Assembly (NCBI GenBank): GCA_934725685.1 | Contig: CAKVBX010000007.1 | Location: 1 to 55,807, forward strand | Length of the DNA: 55,807 nucleotides | Source of the DNA: an uncultured Bacilli bacterium | Lineage (GTDB): Bacteria; Bacillota_I; Bacilli_A; RFN20; CAG-288 | Reading direction: 5' to 3' | Shown here: piece by piece, positions 42,838 to 50,124 of the stretch | How the letters are laid out: every line of letters starts with the position of its first letter | Position numbering within the stretch: position 1 is the stretch's first letter | The notes under the pieces: model-generated | What the model was told of the DNA's origin: nothing | Databases searched by the model: none | The model's input: the letters and a program-made list of their open reading frames with translations, nothing else | Position numbers and translations under genes: made by a program

Positions 42838-42900
42838 AACAAATCCTCCTTTGTTTTTCTGCTTATATTCTAATAAAAATGAAAGAAATAGTATAGAGAA

Positions 42901-44421
42901 TTATGTCGCTTTCCGTAGGACGGCGATGCGGTTTGGTTTCTTGGTGCCGCAGTCTTTGTCAGAAAGTAGGCTCGCCTTGTCATAAAGGTTCTCGGAGAGG
43001 AGATAGGTTTCCTCAAAGACCGGCTCAAACGTGGAACTCACTTTATCGACAGAAGAGACATCGAGTTCTTCATAAGTGCCCTGATATTTGCTTCCGTCGG
43101 TGAGGATGGAGATAGGAAGTCCGCTCTCCGTGGAAAGACCTTGATAGTCGTTCATCGAATAGGAATACGGAATCTGGGTTCCTTTCTTCGTTTTATAGGA
43201 TAGGAGGAGACCGTCAGTCTCCTTACTGAAATAACCATCGAGATATCCGATGAGGGAGTTGGCTTCTGCGACGGAGGAGGCGTTCATGATGGCCGTGGTC
43301 ATCATGTCGGCATAGAAGGCGCTGTCGGATAGAACGGAGACTTGATCGAAGACGGATGCGGAATATCCGGTGGAGGCATCGAGGATGTGGTTTCTTCTCT
43401 GAAAGATGTTCTTTCCATCCTCATATTCATAGAAGTACTGATTGTAATATCCCGAAGTCGAGAGATTGAAGGGACCATCGATGGTGAGAGAGAGCTCATT
43501 CTTCGCATAGTTCGTCTTCGAAGGCATGATCTGCTCATAATAGACAGGATTGTCATAACGGATTTTCCAAGGTTTCCCATCCGGCCTTGTTCCGATGGCC
43601 TTGATGGAAGAGAAGCCGGAATTGAGAAGGAGGGAAATATCCGGATAGGTCGCCTGCAGTTTCTCTGCGACCCATTCGGTGGCATAACCTTTGGCACAGC
43701 CACCGAGAGAAATTTTCAGATTCTTCGTATTCTGATATTGGTGGAAGGTGACAGACTTCGTTTGATCATCGAAAGTGAGGATACCTTGCATTTCGCTTCT
43801 GTTATGTGGAATTGTCTCAGTGATTTTCTGAATCTGTTCCCTTTCCTCTTCACGGAAGGAAGAAAAATAGCGGTTCGTAGAGAATTCCAGGACCGCATCG
43901 AGGGCGGAACGTGTCCTATCCTCGTGGACCTCTTCGAGTTTTGTCTCATAAATATCGTTGAGGGTCCCTAAGAAGATGTTGAACTTTCCATCCGTCACAA
44001 GAGAAAACTCATAGCTCTGTTTGAGAAGATCATAAAGATAGGGGTCAAGAACAAGAGGGGTTTCGCTTCCATAGTAGTCGTTGATGGTCTTGAGATTGAC
44101 GATGCTTTCGTCCGACCCTTCCAGGTAATAGCTGTAATGCCGGTCGGATAAGGCGTGGGCATAAAGATAACTCTCCTGGATGGTATCTTCGATATTCTTA
44201 AGTTCTGCGTCAGTATACTGGTTTTCCTGATAATAAAGGTTTGCCGAAATCGAGGTGTCGAAGGGAGAGAGGAAATCCGCACCGATGACACGTACTTTCC
44301 CGGCTCCGGCATAGATGCTATTCACGGTGATGTTCTTCACAAATCCCTTGGGAGCACAGGAGACCAAAAGAGAAAGTGGGGACAAGGAAAGAATTGTAAG
44401 AAGGTTGCGTTTGGTTTTCAT
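42901..44421 (-). CDS. apbE: FAD:protein FMN transferase (ApbE), lipoprotein
   Basis: 506 residues with a lipoprotein signal (LVSC, Cys22). The ApbE core is present: ISLGGCAKGYATEWVAEKL, then NSGFSSIKAIGTRPDGKPW, HILDASTGYSA and SDSAFYADMMTTAIMNAS. The enzyme attaches FMN from FAD to threonine or serine of extracytoplasmic proteins. It is about 150 residues longer than most ApbE proteins, mainly before and within the core. It is divergent from a NusG_II/Gx-transporter pair, a neighbourhood seen for flavinylation loci. RBS GGAGG precedes the ATG. No FMN_bind substrate protein is in the window. Confidence 0.88.
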   Translation of the reverse strand: MKTKRNLLTILSLSPLSLLVSCAPKGFVKNITVNSIYAGAGKVRVIGADFLSPFDTSISANLYYQENQYTDAELKNIEDTIQESYLYAHALSDRHYSYYLEGSDESIVNLKTINDYYGSETPLVLDPYLYDLLKQSYEFSLVTDGKFNIFLGTLNDIYETKLEEVHEDRTRSALDAVLEFSTNRYFSSFREEEREQIQKITETIPHNRSEMQGILTFDDQTKSVTFHQYQNTKNLKISLGGCAKGYATEWVAEKLQATYPDISLLLNSGFSSIKAIGTRPDGKPWKIRYDNPVYYEQIMPSKTNYAKNELSLTIDGPFNLSTSGYYNQYFYEYEDGKNIFQRRNHILDASTGYSASVFDQVSVLSDSAFYADMMTTAIMNASSVAEANSLIGYLDGYFSKETDGLLLSYKTKKGTQIPYSYSMNDYQGLSTESGLPISILTDGSKYQGTYEELDVSSVDKVSSTFEPVFEETYLLSENLYDKASLLSDKDCGTKKPNRIAVLRKAT

Positions 44422-44449
44422 AAGGGCCTCCGTTTCGGTTCGTGCTAGA

Positions 44450-44482
44450 ATTATACCAATTTCCGCGTGCGGAAATTATAAT
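44450..44482. promoter_or_regulatory. apbE / NusG_II divergent promoters around a 20-bp perfect palindrome
   Basis: Minus strand: TGG-TATAAT (extended -10, TATAAT at 44455-44450). Plus strand: TATAAT at 44477-44482. The space between is a perfect palindrome (44458-44477) with arms AATTTCCGC and GCGGAAATT around GT. RNA polymerase could not use both promoters at once, and one dimeric regulator bound there would block both. Confidence 0.65.
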
Positions 44483-44489
44483 AATTCCG

Positions 44490-44972
44490 ATGAGTCACAC
44501 AAAAGAAAGAACAAAAATCCCAGCGTTTTCTATCAGAAAGGATGTTCCTCTTCTCGTTTTTCTTTTGATTCTGCTTCTCTCTGTTCTCTGCATTTCCTTT
44601 GCTCCGGAGAAAGGAAACGGAAACAGCCATGTCGAAATCCGGTATGAGGGCACTTTGCTCCATGAACCGAATGATGAAACGAAGAGCACGGCGATCCGCT
44701 TCCCGGAAAAGGGAGAGAAGGAGATTGTCCTGACCAAAGAGGATGGAACAGCGTACGGTTATCCGGACGGCTTTGCTTTCCTATCCGAACAGTTGACAAT
44801 CACCCTGTCCAGCGACCACTCCATCCAGATCAGAGAAGACGGCATCACCTGTCCGGACCATCTCTGTGTGAAGATGGGAAAAATCCGCACCTCCTATACG
44901 CCGCTTGTCTGCCTTCCGAATCACATCGAAGTCATGATTGTCGATCAGGGCTTCCCGGAGTTTGATGCATGA
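44490..44972 (+). CDS. NusG domain II-containing exported protein
   Basis: 160 residues from the ATG at 44490. One hydrophobic helix (about 17-36) is followed by an outside domain ending in the NusG_II pattern CPDHLCVKMGKI ... LVCLPNHIEVMI, which has three cysteines (two in CPDHLC, one in VCLPN). The protein therefore faces outward, unlike true NusG. TATAAT ends eight bases before the ATG and there is no RBS. It overlaps the Gx transporter gene by four bases. The pair recurs with ApbE in loci for extracytoplasmic flavin and electron transfer (from memory, compare eetA/eetB of Listeria), but the biochemical role is not settled. Confidence 0.82.
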   Translation: MSHTKERTKIPAFSIRKDVPLLVFLLILLLSVLCISFAPEKGNGNSHVEIRYEGTLLHEPNDETKSTAIRFPEKGEKEIVLTKEDGTAYGYPDGFAFLSEQLTITLSSDHSIQIREDGITCPDHLCVKMGKIRTSYTPLVCLPNHIEVMIVDQGFPEFDA

Positions 44973-45493
44973 AAAAAATCACGACCAAAAAGATGGTGAC
45001 GCTTGCGCTCTTCATCGCATTATCTTTTTCTCTCCATTACCTAGAGAGCCTTCTTCCACCCATCGTTCCGGTTCCCGGTTTCCGGATTGGATTGAGCAAC
45101 CTGATCACCTTATTCGTTCTCTACTATTACGGGGGATTCTCCTTCCTCTTTGTCGTGCTATGCAAAACCCTGTTGGTGGCCATTCTGACCAATAGTTTCT
45201 CCATCACGTTCCTGATGTCCTTAGGAGGCTCTGTTCTCTCCTCTCTTGTCGCACTCGTTCTTTATTACCTATTTCATCCATCCTGTTACACGGTTTCACT
45301 CTATTCTTCCTCTTTCCATGTCATTGGGCAGCTTTTTGTCTATGCGCTCTTTTTCCGGACGTTTTATATCTTCCGCTATTTCCTTTTCCTCGGCCCCCTC
45401 TCTCTTGTAACAGGGTATCTGATTGCTTTGTTGGATACGATTCTTTTAAAGCGGATTCCCAATCAATTCCAAGAAGAAAACCGGCGCCATTAG
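44969..45493 (+). CDS. Gx transporter / heptaprenyl diphosphate synthase component I-like membrane protein
   Basis: 174 residues with five or six hydrophobic helices. The N-terminal signature reads LPPIVPVPGFRIGLSNLITL and continues with YYGGFSFLFVVLCKTLLVAIL, the pattern of the Gx transporter family, which resembles ECF-type substrate-binding membrane proteins. The old name heptaprenyl synthase component I is probably misleading. It is coupled to the NusG_II gene by an ATGA overlap. Its stop overlaps that of the convergent nfo gene. Confidence 0.85.
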   Translation: MKKITTKKMVTLALFIALSFSLHYLESLLPPIVPVPGFRIGLSNLITLFVLYYYGGFSFLFVVLCKTLLVAILTNSFSITFLMSLGGSVLSSLVALVLYYLFHPSCYTVSLYSSSFHVIGQLFVYALFFRTFYIFRYFLFLGPLSLVTGYLIALLDTILLKRIPNQFQEENRRH

Positions 45494-46323
45494 GCAAGCC
45501 GGTTTTCTTTGACCAGTTCGATTTCCTTTCGGTATCCTTCCTCATCATTCGGGGTTTCCAGAATGAAGGGACGTCCCTGAAGAAGAGGGTGTCTGACGAT
45601 GTTCAGAAGTGCATTTTTCCCGATGTTTCCATATCCGATCTTTTCATGGCGATCCTTATGGGAGCCTAAGACATTCTTCGAATCATTGAGATGGATAGCC
45701 TTGAGACGGTCCAAGGAGAGGATACGGTCAAATTCCGCAAGGACATCATCGAGATGATTCACGATATCATATCCGCCGTCGAAGACATGGCAGGTATCCA
45801 GACAGATGCCTAAATGGGAGTTGTCCTTCACCCCATCGAGAATGACTTTCAGTTCCTCGAAGGTTCTTCCGACTTCGCTCCCCTTTCCAGCCATGGTCTC
45901 TAGTAGGATAGTGGTATGATTCGCATAAGGGAGAATCCGGTCTAACCCGGCAATGATATCCTGAATCGCTTCCCCAATCGGCCTCGATAACCGGCTTCCG
46001 GGATGGAAATTCAGGTAGCACCCATCCAAATGTTCCATCAACAATAAATCTTCTTCAAACATCTTCAGGGAATATTCACGGATTTCCTCTTTGTCGGAGC
46101 AGAGGTTCATCGTATAGGGCATATGGGCGACAAGTGGAAAGAATCCCTCTTGAACCCGGAGTTTCCCTAAAGCGTCAAGGTCAGAAAGATTCACGTTTCT
46201 TTTGTTTCCGCCTCTTGGGTTTCTCGTAAAGAAGGCAAACGTATCTCCACCGAGTTTCTTCTCTTCCCTTAGCATCCCTTCATAGCCGAGACTCAGGGAC
46301 AGATGGTTTCCGATTCCGATCAT
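45490..46323 (-). CDS. nfo: endonuclease IV (AP endonuclease)
   Basis: 277 residues. The xylose-isomerase-like TIM barrel shows the zinc ligands of endonuclease IV: His in IGNHLSLSLG, His in LVAHMPY, LNFHPGS, Glu in ILLETMAGKGSEVG, LGICLDTCHVFDGGYD and IHLNDSKNVLGSHKDRHEKIG, and a late FILETPND. It cuts DNA 5' of abasic sites in base excision repair. RBS GGAGGT precedes the ATG. Monocistronic, separated from the upstream SDR gene by a terminator. Confidence 0.94.
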   Translation of the reverse strand: MIGIGNHLSLSLGYEGMLREEKKLGGDTFAFFTRNPRGGNKRNVNLSDLDALGKLRVQEGFFPLVAHMPYTMNLCSDKEEIREYSLKMFEEDLLLMEHLDGCYLNFHPGSRLSRPIGEAIQDIIAGLDRILPYANHTTILLETMAGKGSEVGRTFEELKVILDGVKDNSHLGICLDTCHVFDGGYDIVNHLDDVLAEFDRILSLDRLKAIHLNDSKNVLGSHKDRHEKIGYGNIGKNALLNIVRHPLLQGRPFILETPNDEEGYRKEIELVKENRLA

Positions 46324-46340
46324 TTACTACCTCCAAAATA

Positions 46341-46371
46341 GAAAAAACAGGAAAAGTATACACTCTTCCTG
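46341..46371 (-). terminator. rho-independent terminator of the SDR gene
   Basis: CAGGAA (46348-46353) / TTCCTG (46366-46371), with inner GAG/CTT pairing and six T on the minus strand. Confidence 0.75.
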
Positions 46372-46392
46372 CCTCAAAAATCAGAATTAAGC

Positions 46393-47193
46393 TTAAGGAC
46401 GGAGTCCGAGACCACCCTCTAAGGTGAGGGTTTCGCCGGTGAGATACTTGAAGTCCGGTGTGGCGAGCATGACACAGACACGTCCGATTTCAAGTTCGGA
46501 ATCTCCGAAATGTCCCATCGGAGGAACATGGACGTTGGCTTTATAGGCTTCCGGATAGGCCTTTTCGAAATTCTCAAGCTGGCTTGTCCAGGCCAACGGG
46601 CAGATGACATTGACGTTGATGCCGTCTTTGGCCCATTCGGTGGCCGCGACGCGGGAGAGACCGCGGATACCTTCTTTGGCAGCGGCATAGGAGCACTGTC
46701 CGTAGTTGCCGAAGAGTCCGGCACCGCTAGCGAAGTTGATGACGCTGCCTTTGGATTCCTTCAGATAAGGATAGCAGGCCTTCATGTAGTAGAAAGCGGC
46801 ATAGAGACCGGAGTACATGGCGAGATTGAACTGCTCCGTGGTCTGGGTGGCAAGCGGAACACCACTTGCACTGGCCTGGGCATTGTTGATGAGGACATCG
46901 ATACCGCCGAACCGTTCCACGGCTTTCTTTACGACTTCCTGTACCATTGCTTCATTGTCGTTCTTTTCAGAGACATCAGCCTGAAGGATGAGAACGGAAA
47001 CATGATATTTCTCTTCAAGTTCCTTCTTGGCATCTTCGAGCTTCTGCACGTTTCTTCCGGTGATGACGAGGTTCGCACCTTCTTTGGCATAGGCGGTGGC
47101 GATACCATATCCGATGGAGCCGCAGCGGCCGTCACTGAGTACTGCTCTGCCGGCTCCCGTGATGAGAACCGTTTTGTTTTTGAATAATTCCAT
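46393..47193 (-). CDS. SDR-family oxidoreductase with extended glycine loop
   Basis: 266 residues. The cofactor loop is longer than usual: TGAGRAVLSDGRCGSIGYGI, where classical SDRs have TGxxxGxG, and its end (SIGYGIA) recalls enoyl-ACP reductases. NNAQ replaces NNAG. The catalytic Ser lies in INFASGAG and Tyr/Lys in YAAAKEG. The C-terminus LTGETLTLEGGLGLRP is typical of SDRs. Substrate unknown. RBS AGGGG, monocistronic. Confidence 0.86.
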   Translation of the reverse strand: MELFKNKTVLITGAGRAVLSDGRCGSIGYGIATAYAKEGANLVITGRNVQKLEDAKKELEEKYHVSVLILQADVSEKNDNEAMVQEVVKKAVERFGGIDVLINNAQASASGVPLATQTTEQFNLAMYSGLYAAFYYMKACYPYLKESKGSVINFASGAGLFGNYGQCSYAAAKEGIRGLSRVAATEWAKDGINVNVICPLAWTSQLENFEKAYPEAYKANVHVPPMGHFGDSELEIGRVCVMLATPDFKYLTGETLTLEGGLGLRP

Positions 47194-47316
47194 AGTTGTT
47201 ACCCCTTACATGCAACAATTATAGGCATAATCCTGTCCGATATCAATATTTGTTTTTTAACTGTCGGAAATGCTACATTTGTATCAGTCAACCCGGCTCC
47301 GTTGTTAGGAAACAAA

Positions 47317-47345
47317 GAAAAAAGAGCATCCTTCCGGACGCCCTC
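47317..47345 (-). terminator. rho-independent terminator of tRNA-Ser
   Basis: On the minus strand: GAGGGCGTCC, loop GGAA, GGATGCTC, then TTTTTT, directly after the tRNA. Confidence 0.8.
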
Positions 47346-47356
47346 ATTGCATTCGA

Positions 47357-47447
47357 TGGCGGAGCGAGAGAGATTTGAACTCTCGCACGGTTTTACCCGT
47401 CTATGAGCTTTCCAAGCCCACCTCTTCAGCCTCTTGAGTATCGCTCC
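47357..47447 (-). tRNA. tRNA-Ser (anticodon GGA)
   Basis: 91 bases with encoded CCA. Acceptor GGAGCGA / TCGCTCC, anticodon stem TGGGC/GCTCA around loop TTGGAAA (anticodon GGA, reads UCC/UCU), a long variable arm (GACGGGTAAAACCGT) typical of class II tRNAs, and the T arm GAGAG-TTCAAAT-CTCTC. Confidence 0.95.
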
Positions 47448-47544
47448 AATTCCTGTGCCGTTTTATGCGGCAAGTTATATTTTAGGAAATTTTCACTCAT
47501 TGTCAAGAAAAATCAATCACATTGTGAATATAGGAGGGCTGAAA

Positions 47545-47553
47545 TGGTATAAT
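47545..47553 (+). promoter_or_regulatory. extended -10 promoter of the pseudouridine synthase gene
   Basis: TGG-TATAAT (TATAAT at 47548-47553). Transcription would start at about 47560, the A of the ATG itself. The AGGAGGG at 47532-47538 lies upstream of the -10 box and so would not be in this transcript. Confidence 0.6.
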
Positions 47554-47559
47554 TTAACC

Positions 47560-48534
47560 ATGATTTACACAGTTACAGACAATGATTGCAACCAGCGCAT
47601 CGACAAATTCCTCAAACGGATGCTGAAGGAGGCTCCGGTCTCTTTCCTTTATAAAATGTTCCGTCAGAAAGATGTCAAAGTCAACGGAAAGCGTGCCAAG
47701 ATCGACTACATTCTCAAGACGGGTGATGTCGTCGACATCTATCTGAAGGAAGAACTTCTCGAACAGTTCCATAAGGATGCCTTATTGCGTCCCGTCAAGG
47801 CGGATTTTCCCATTCTTTACGAGGATGAGAACATCCTCGTCATCGATAAACCGAAAGGTCTTTTAGTCCACGGCGATGAAGGGGAAAAGAGAATCACCCT
47901 GCAGAACATGGTACTGAATTATCTCAAGGAGAAAGGGGAATGGGATCCTTCCTCTCTCACCGGTTTCATCCCCTCCCCGGCACACCGATTGGACCGCAAC
48001 ACCTCCGGCATTGTTCTCTTTGCCAAGAATCTCCCTTCCCTTCAGGAACTGCTCACCCTCTTCCGGGAGAGAACGCAGATTGAAAAACACTATACCCTTC
48101 TAGTCCGCGGCATCACGGGAGACCGCGGAGAGATCGACTTCCCGCTTATCAAGGACAGCGAGAAGAGAATGGTCCGTGTCGGCACTATTCAGAAAGGGGC
48201 AAAGCCTGCCCTCACGAGGTTCCACCGTCTCAAGTCCTACAATGTCGGCTTCTCTTTGGTCGAAGCAGAACTGATGACCGGCAGAACCCATCAGCTCCGT
48301 GTCCACTTCGCAGCCATCGGTCATCCGATTGTCGGAGACAGCAAATACGGCGATTTCAAAATCAACGAGAATTTCGAAAAGCTCTACGGCCTGAAGAACC
48401 AGTTCCTTCACGCCTCCTATTTCAAGTTCGGTCAAATTGACGGCGTCCTCGCCTATCTCTCCGGAAAAGAGTTCCGTTCTCCGCTCCCCGAAAAAGAGCA
48501 GAAAATTCTCGATTCCATCGCAAGGATCAACTGA
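47560..48534 (+). CDS. RluD/RluC-family 23S rRNA pseudouridine synthase
   Basis: 324 residues. An S4 domain at about 12-65 (RIDKFLKRMLKEAPVSFLYK, RQKDVKVNGKRAKIDYIL) is followed by the catalytic domain with HRLDRNTSGIVLFAK (catalytic Asp) and RTHQLRVHFAAIGHPIVGDSKYG. The enzyme isomerises uridines in 23S rRNA. The ATG at 47560 has no RBS. Three unrecognised genes follow with very short gaps and may share its transcript. Which of RluC or RluD it equals cannot be decided here. Confidence 0.92.
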   Translation: MIYTVTDNDCNQRIDKFLKRMLKEAPVSFLYKMFRQKDVKVNGKRAKIDYILKTGDVVDIYLKEELLEQFHKDALLRPVKADFPILYEDENILVIDKPKGLLVHGDEGEKRITLQNMVLNYLKEKGEWDPSSLTGFIPSPAHRLDRNTSGIVLFAKNLPSLQELLTLFRERTQIEKHYTLLVRGITGDRGEIDFPLIKDSEKRMVRVGTIQKGAKPALTRFHRLKSYNVGFSLVEAELMTGRTHQLRVHFAAIGHPIVGDSKYGDFKINENFEKLYGLKNQFLHASYFKFGQIDGVLAYLSGKEFRSPLPEKEQKILDSIARIN

Positions 48535-48535
48535 C

Positions 48536-49051
48536 ATGACGCTTTCCGCCTTGCTCTCCGTTCTTCTTGCCCTCTTTCTCATCCCCTGTTTTCTTTTGCC
48601 GAAGAATCGACTGCAATTCTATCTTCTCTGTTCGCTTCCCGCTTTCCTTGTACCGCTTCTGCTCTTCTTCCTGGATCTCTCCTTTCCTTCCTATCTCATC
48701 AACGAACGGATCGGCGAGGCTTTCCTAGGAATGTGGCACTGGCTCTACCGGGGTTATGAAGAACTCAACACAAAGGAAGTGATTCATCTCTCCACTTCCT
48801 TCACCTATCTCTTTTTCTACTTCGTCAGTTTTCTTCTCTGTTATATACCTGCCCGCTTTCTCTATATCGGAAGCAACCCGGACATCCACCGCCCAATCAA
48901 GACCATCACGAGAATCATCACCATCGTCTTCTTCCTTATCACGACTTACGGCTTTCTCGCCGTCTTCCTCATCAATATCCGTGAGATTCTTCCCTTCCAG
49001 GACGGAAGTCTTTCCTTTTTCTTCGATTGGTTTTATCAGATAGAGGTATAG
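48536..49051 (+). CDS. unrecognised four-helix membrane protein
   Basis: 171 residues from the ATG at 48536, one base after the pseudouridine synthase stop; only a weak AAGGA precedes it, so it probably depends on translational coupling. Four hydrophobic helices at about 3-20, 25-48, 82-106 and 125-147. A short acidic/aromatic segment (MWHWLYRGYEELNTKEV) lies between the second and third. I do not recognise the family. The longer frame from 48437 overlaps the previous gene and is not used. Confidence 0.75.
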   Translation: MTLSALLSVLLALFLIPCFLLPKNRLQFYLLCSLPAFLVPLLLFFLDLSFPSYLINERIGEAFLGMWHWLYRGYEELNTKEVIHLSTSFTYLFFYFVSFLLCYIPARFLYIGSNPDIHRPIKTITRIITIVFFLITTYGFLAVFLINIREILPFQDGSLSFFFDWFYQIEV

Positions 49052-49053
49052 CC

Positions 49054-50124
49054 ATGGATGACAGCCTGAAATTCTATTTCTTAGCGGAAGAGTGCGGCTG
49101 GGACTGTTCCAGCTATGCTTTCGCTTACCGGGAAAAACTGCTCTCTTCCGGCGCCTATCAGGTTCTCTCCATCAACATCCTCGGCGCCAAGAACCATCTG
49201 AGCTATAAAGCACAGCAGGTCTGTGAATCCTTCAACTCCCTCAATAAGGAACCGAAGACGCTGAAAGAGGCCTTTATTCTGGAGAACACCATCAACTATC
49301 TTGCCCTCCATTCCTTCCCGGAGTATTATCTCAACCCCCTAGCCATCCACCCCACCTATAGCGGTGATGTGACGACCCTCGGCGACCTCATCCTCGACAT
49401 CCAGGGAAAGGAACAGAGCATCAACGAATGGATCATGGATGAGTCAGTTCCGCTCGACACCAAGAAAGAGGAAGTCAATAACCTCTGTGACGAATACCTG
49501 CTCGACATGAATCATCTCGTCGAGCATTCCATCTCCCTCATCAAACAGCGCGCTTTCTCAAAGGGAGACAAAAAAAATGATATATTCCTCAAAGTCAGTG
49601 AGATCTTCTTCTTTGTTTTGCTCCATCTCTTCTTCGGCGTGCTGCTCCTCTATCCTTTCGAAGCCTTCCGCACCTGTCTCTACCATTTCGATGCCGGCAA
49701 GATTATGTCTTATCTCTGGATTGTCTTTCCTCTGACCCTGCTTTTCTTCGATATAGCATTTGTATCTTTCCACAGCTACAAAGCCAAGATTTCAGAACCT
49801 TACAACTATGCGAGGCGATTCTTACGCACCCATGCTTCCCGTGTCTACGATGACTTAAAAGATACACGGGACAAGCTATACAACTACCTTTGCGGCGCCA
49901 TCAACAACAGGCTCATCCTACAGAATGACATCAAAGATTTTTCCAGACTTTCCTCGAGTTATGTCGACTTTGACAAAGTCATCCGTGTCGAAGATCTCAA
50001 AAGCAGAAAGGTATATCGGATTTTAAGGAATCTCCTCTTTGCTTTCGGTACTATTGCCTATTTGACTGCCGTCTTTACCATGGTAGTCTATCTCATCGGA
50101 CTGATTTTCGGAGCGGCCATATGA
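49054..50124 (+). CDS. unrecognised membrane protein with N-terminal soluble domain
   Basis: 356 residues. RBS GAGGTATAGCC lies inside the end of the previous gene, two bases away. The first 175 residues look soluble and helical (ECGWDCSSYAFAYREKL, SINEWIMDESVPLDTKKEEV). Two helices at about 180-207 and 221-243 follow, then a charged region of about 85 residues (RRFLRTHASRVYDDLKDTRD) and a third helix at about 328-355. No known motif found. It overlaps the next gene by four bases. It lies between two other unknown genes that seem to form a set. Confidence 0.78.
   Translation: MDDSLKFYFLAEECGWDCSSYAFAYREKLLSSGAYQVLSINILGAKNHLSYKAQQVCESFNSLNKEPKTLKEAFILENTINYLALHSFPEYYLNPLAIHPTYSGDVTTLGDLILDIQGKEQSINEWIMDESVPLDTKKEEVNNLCDEYLLDMNHLVEHSISLIKQRAFSKGDKKNDIFLKVSEIFFFVLLHLFFGVLLLYPFEAFRTCLYHFDAGKIMSYLWIVFPLTLLFFDIAFVSFHSYKAKISEPYNYARRFLRTHASRVYDDLKDTRDKLYNYLCGAINNRLILQNDIKDFSRLSSSYVDFDKVIRVEDLKSRKVYRILRNLLFAFGTIAYLTAVFTMVVYLIGLIFGAAI

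Noticed and set aside
41695..42873. 392-codon plus-strand open frame
   Set aside because: Antisense to the stomatin-like gene, with Phe/Arg/Asp-rich shadow composition.
44490..44972. Transcription factor NusG
   Set aside because: Only domain II is present, behind a membrane helix, so the protein faces outside and cannot act on RNA polymerase.
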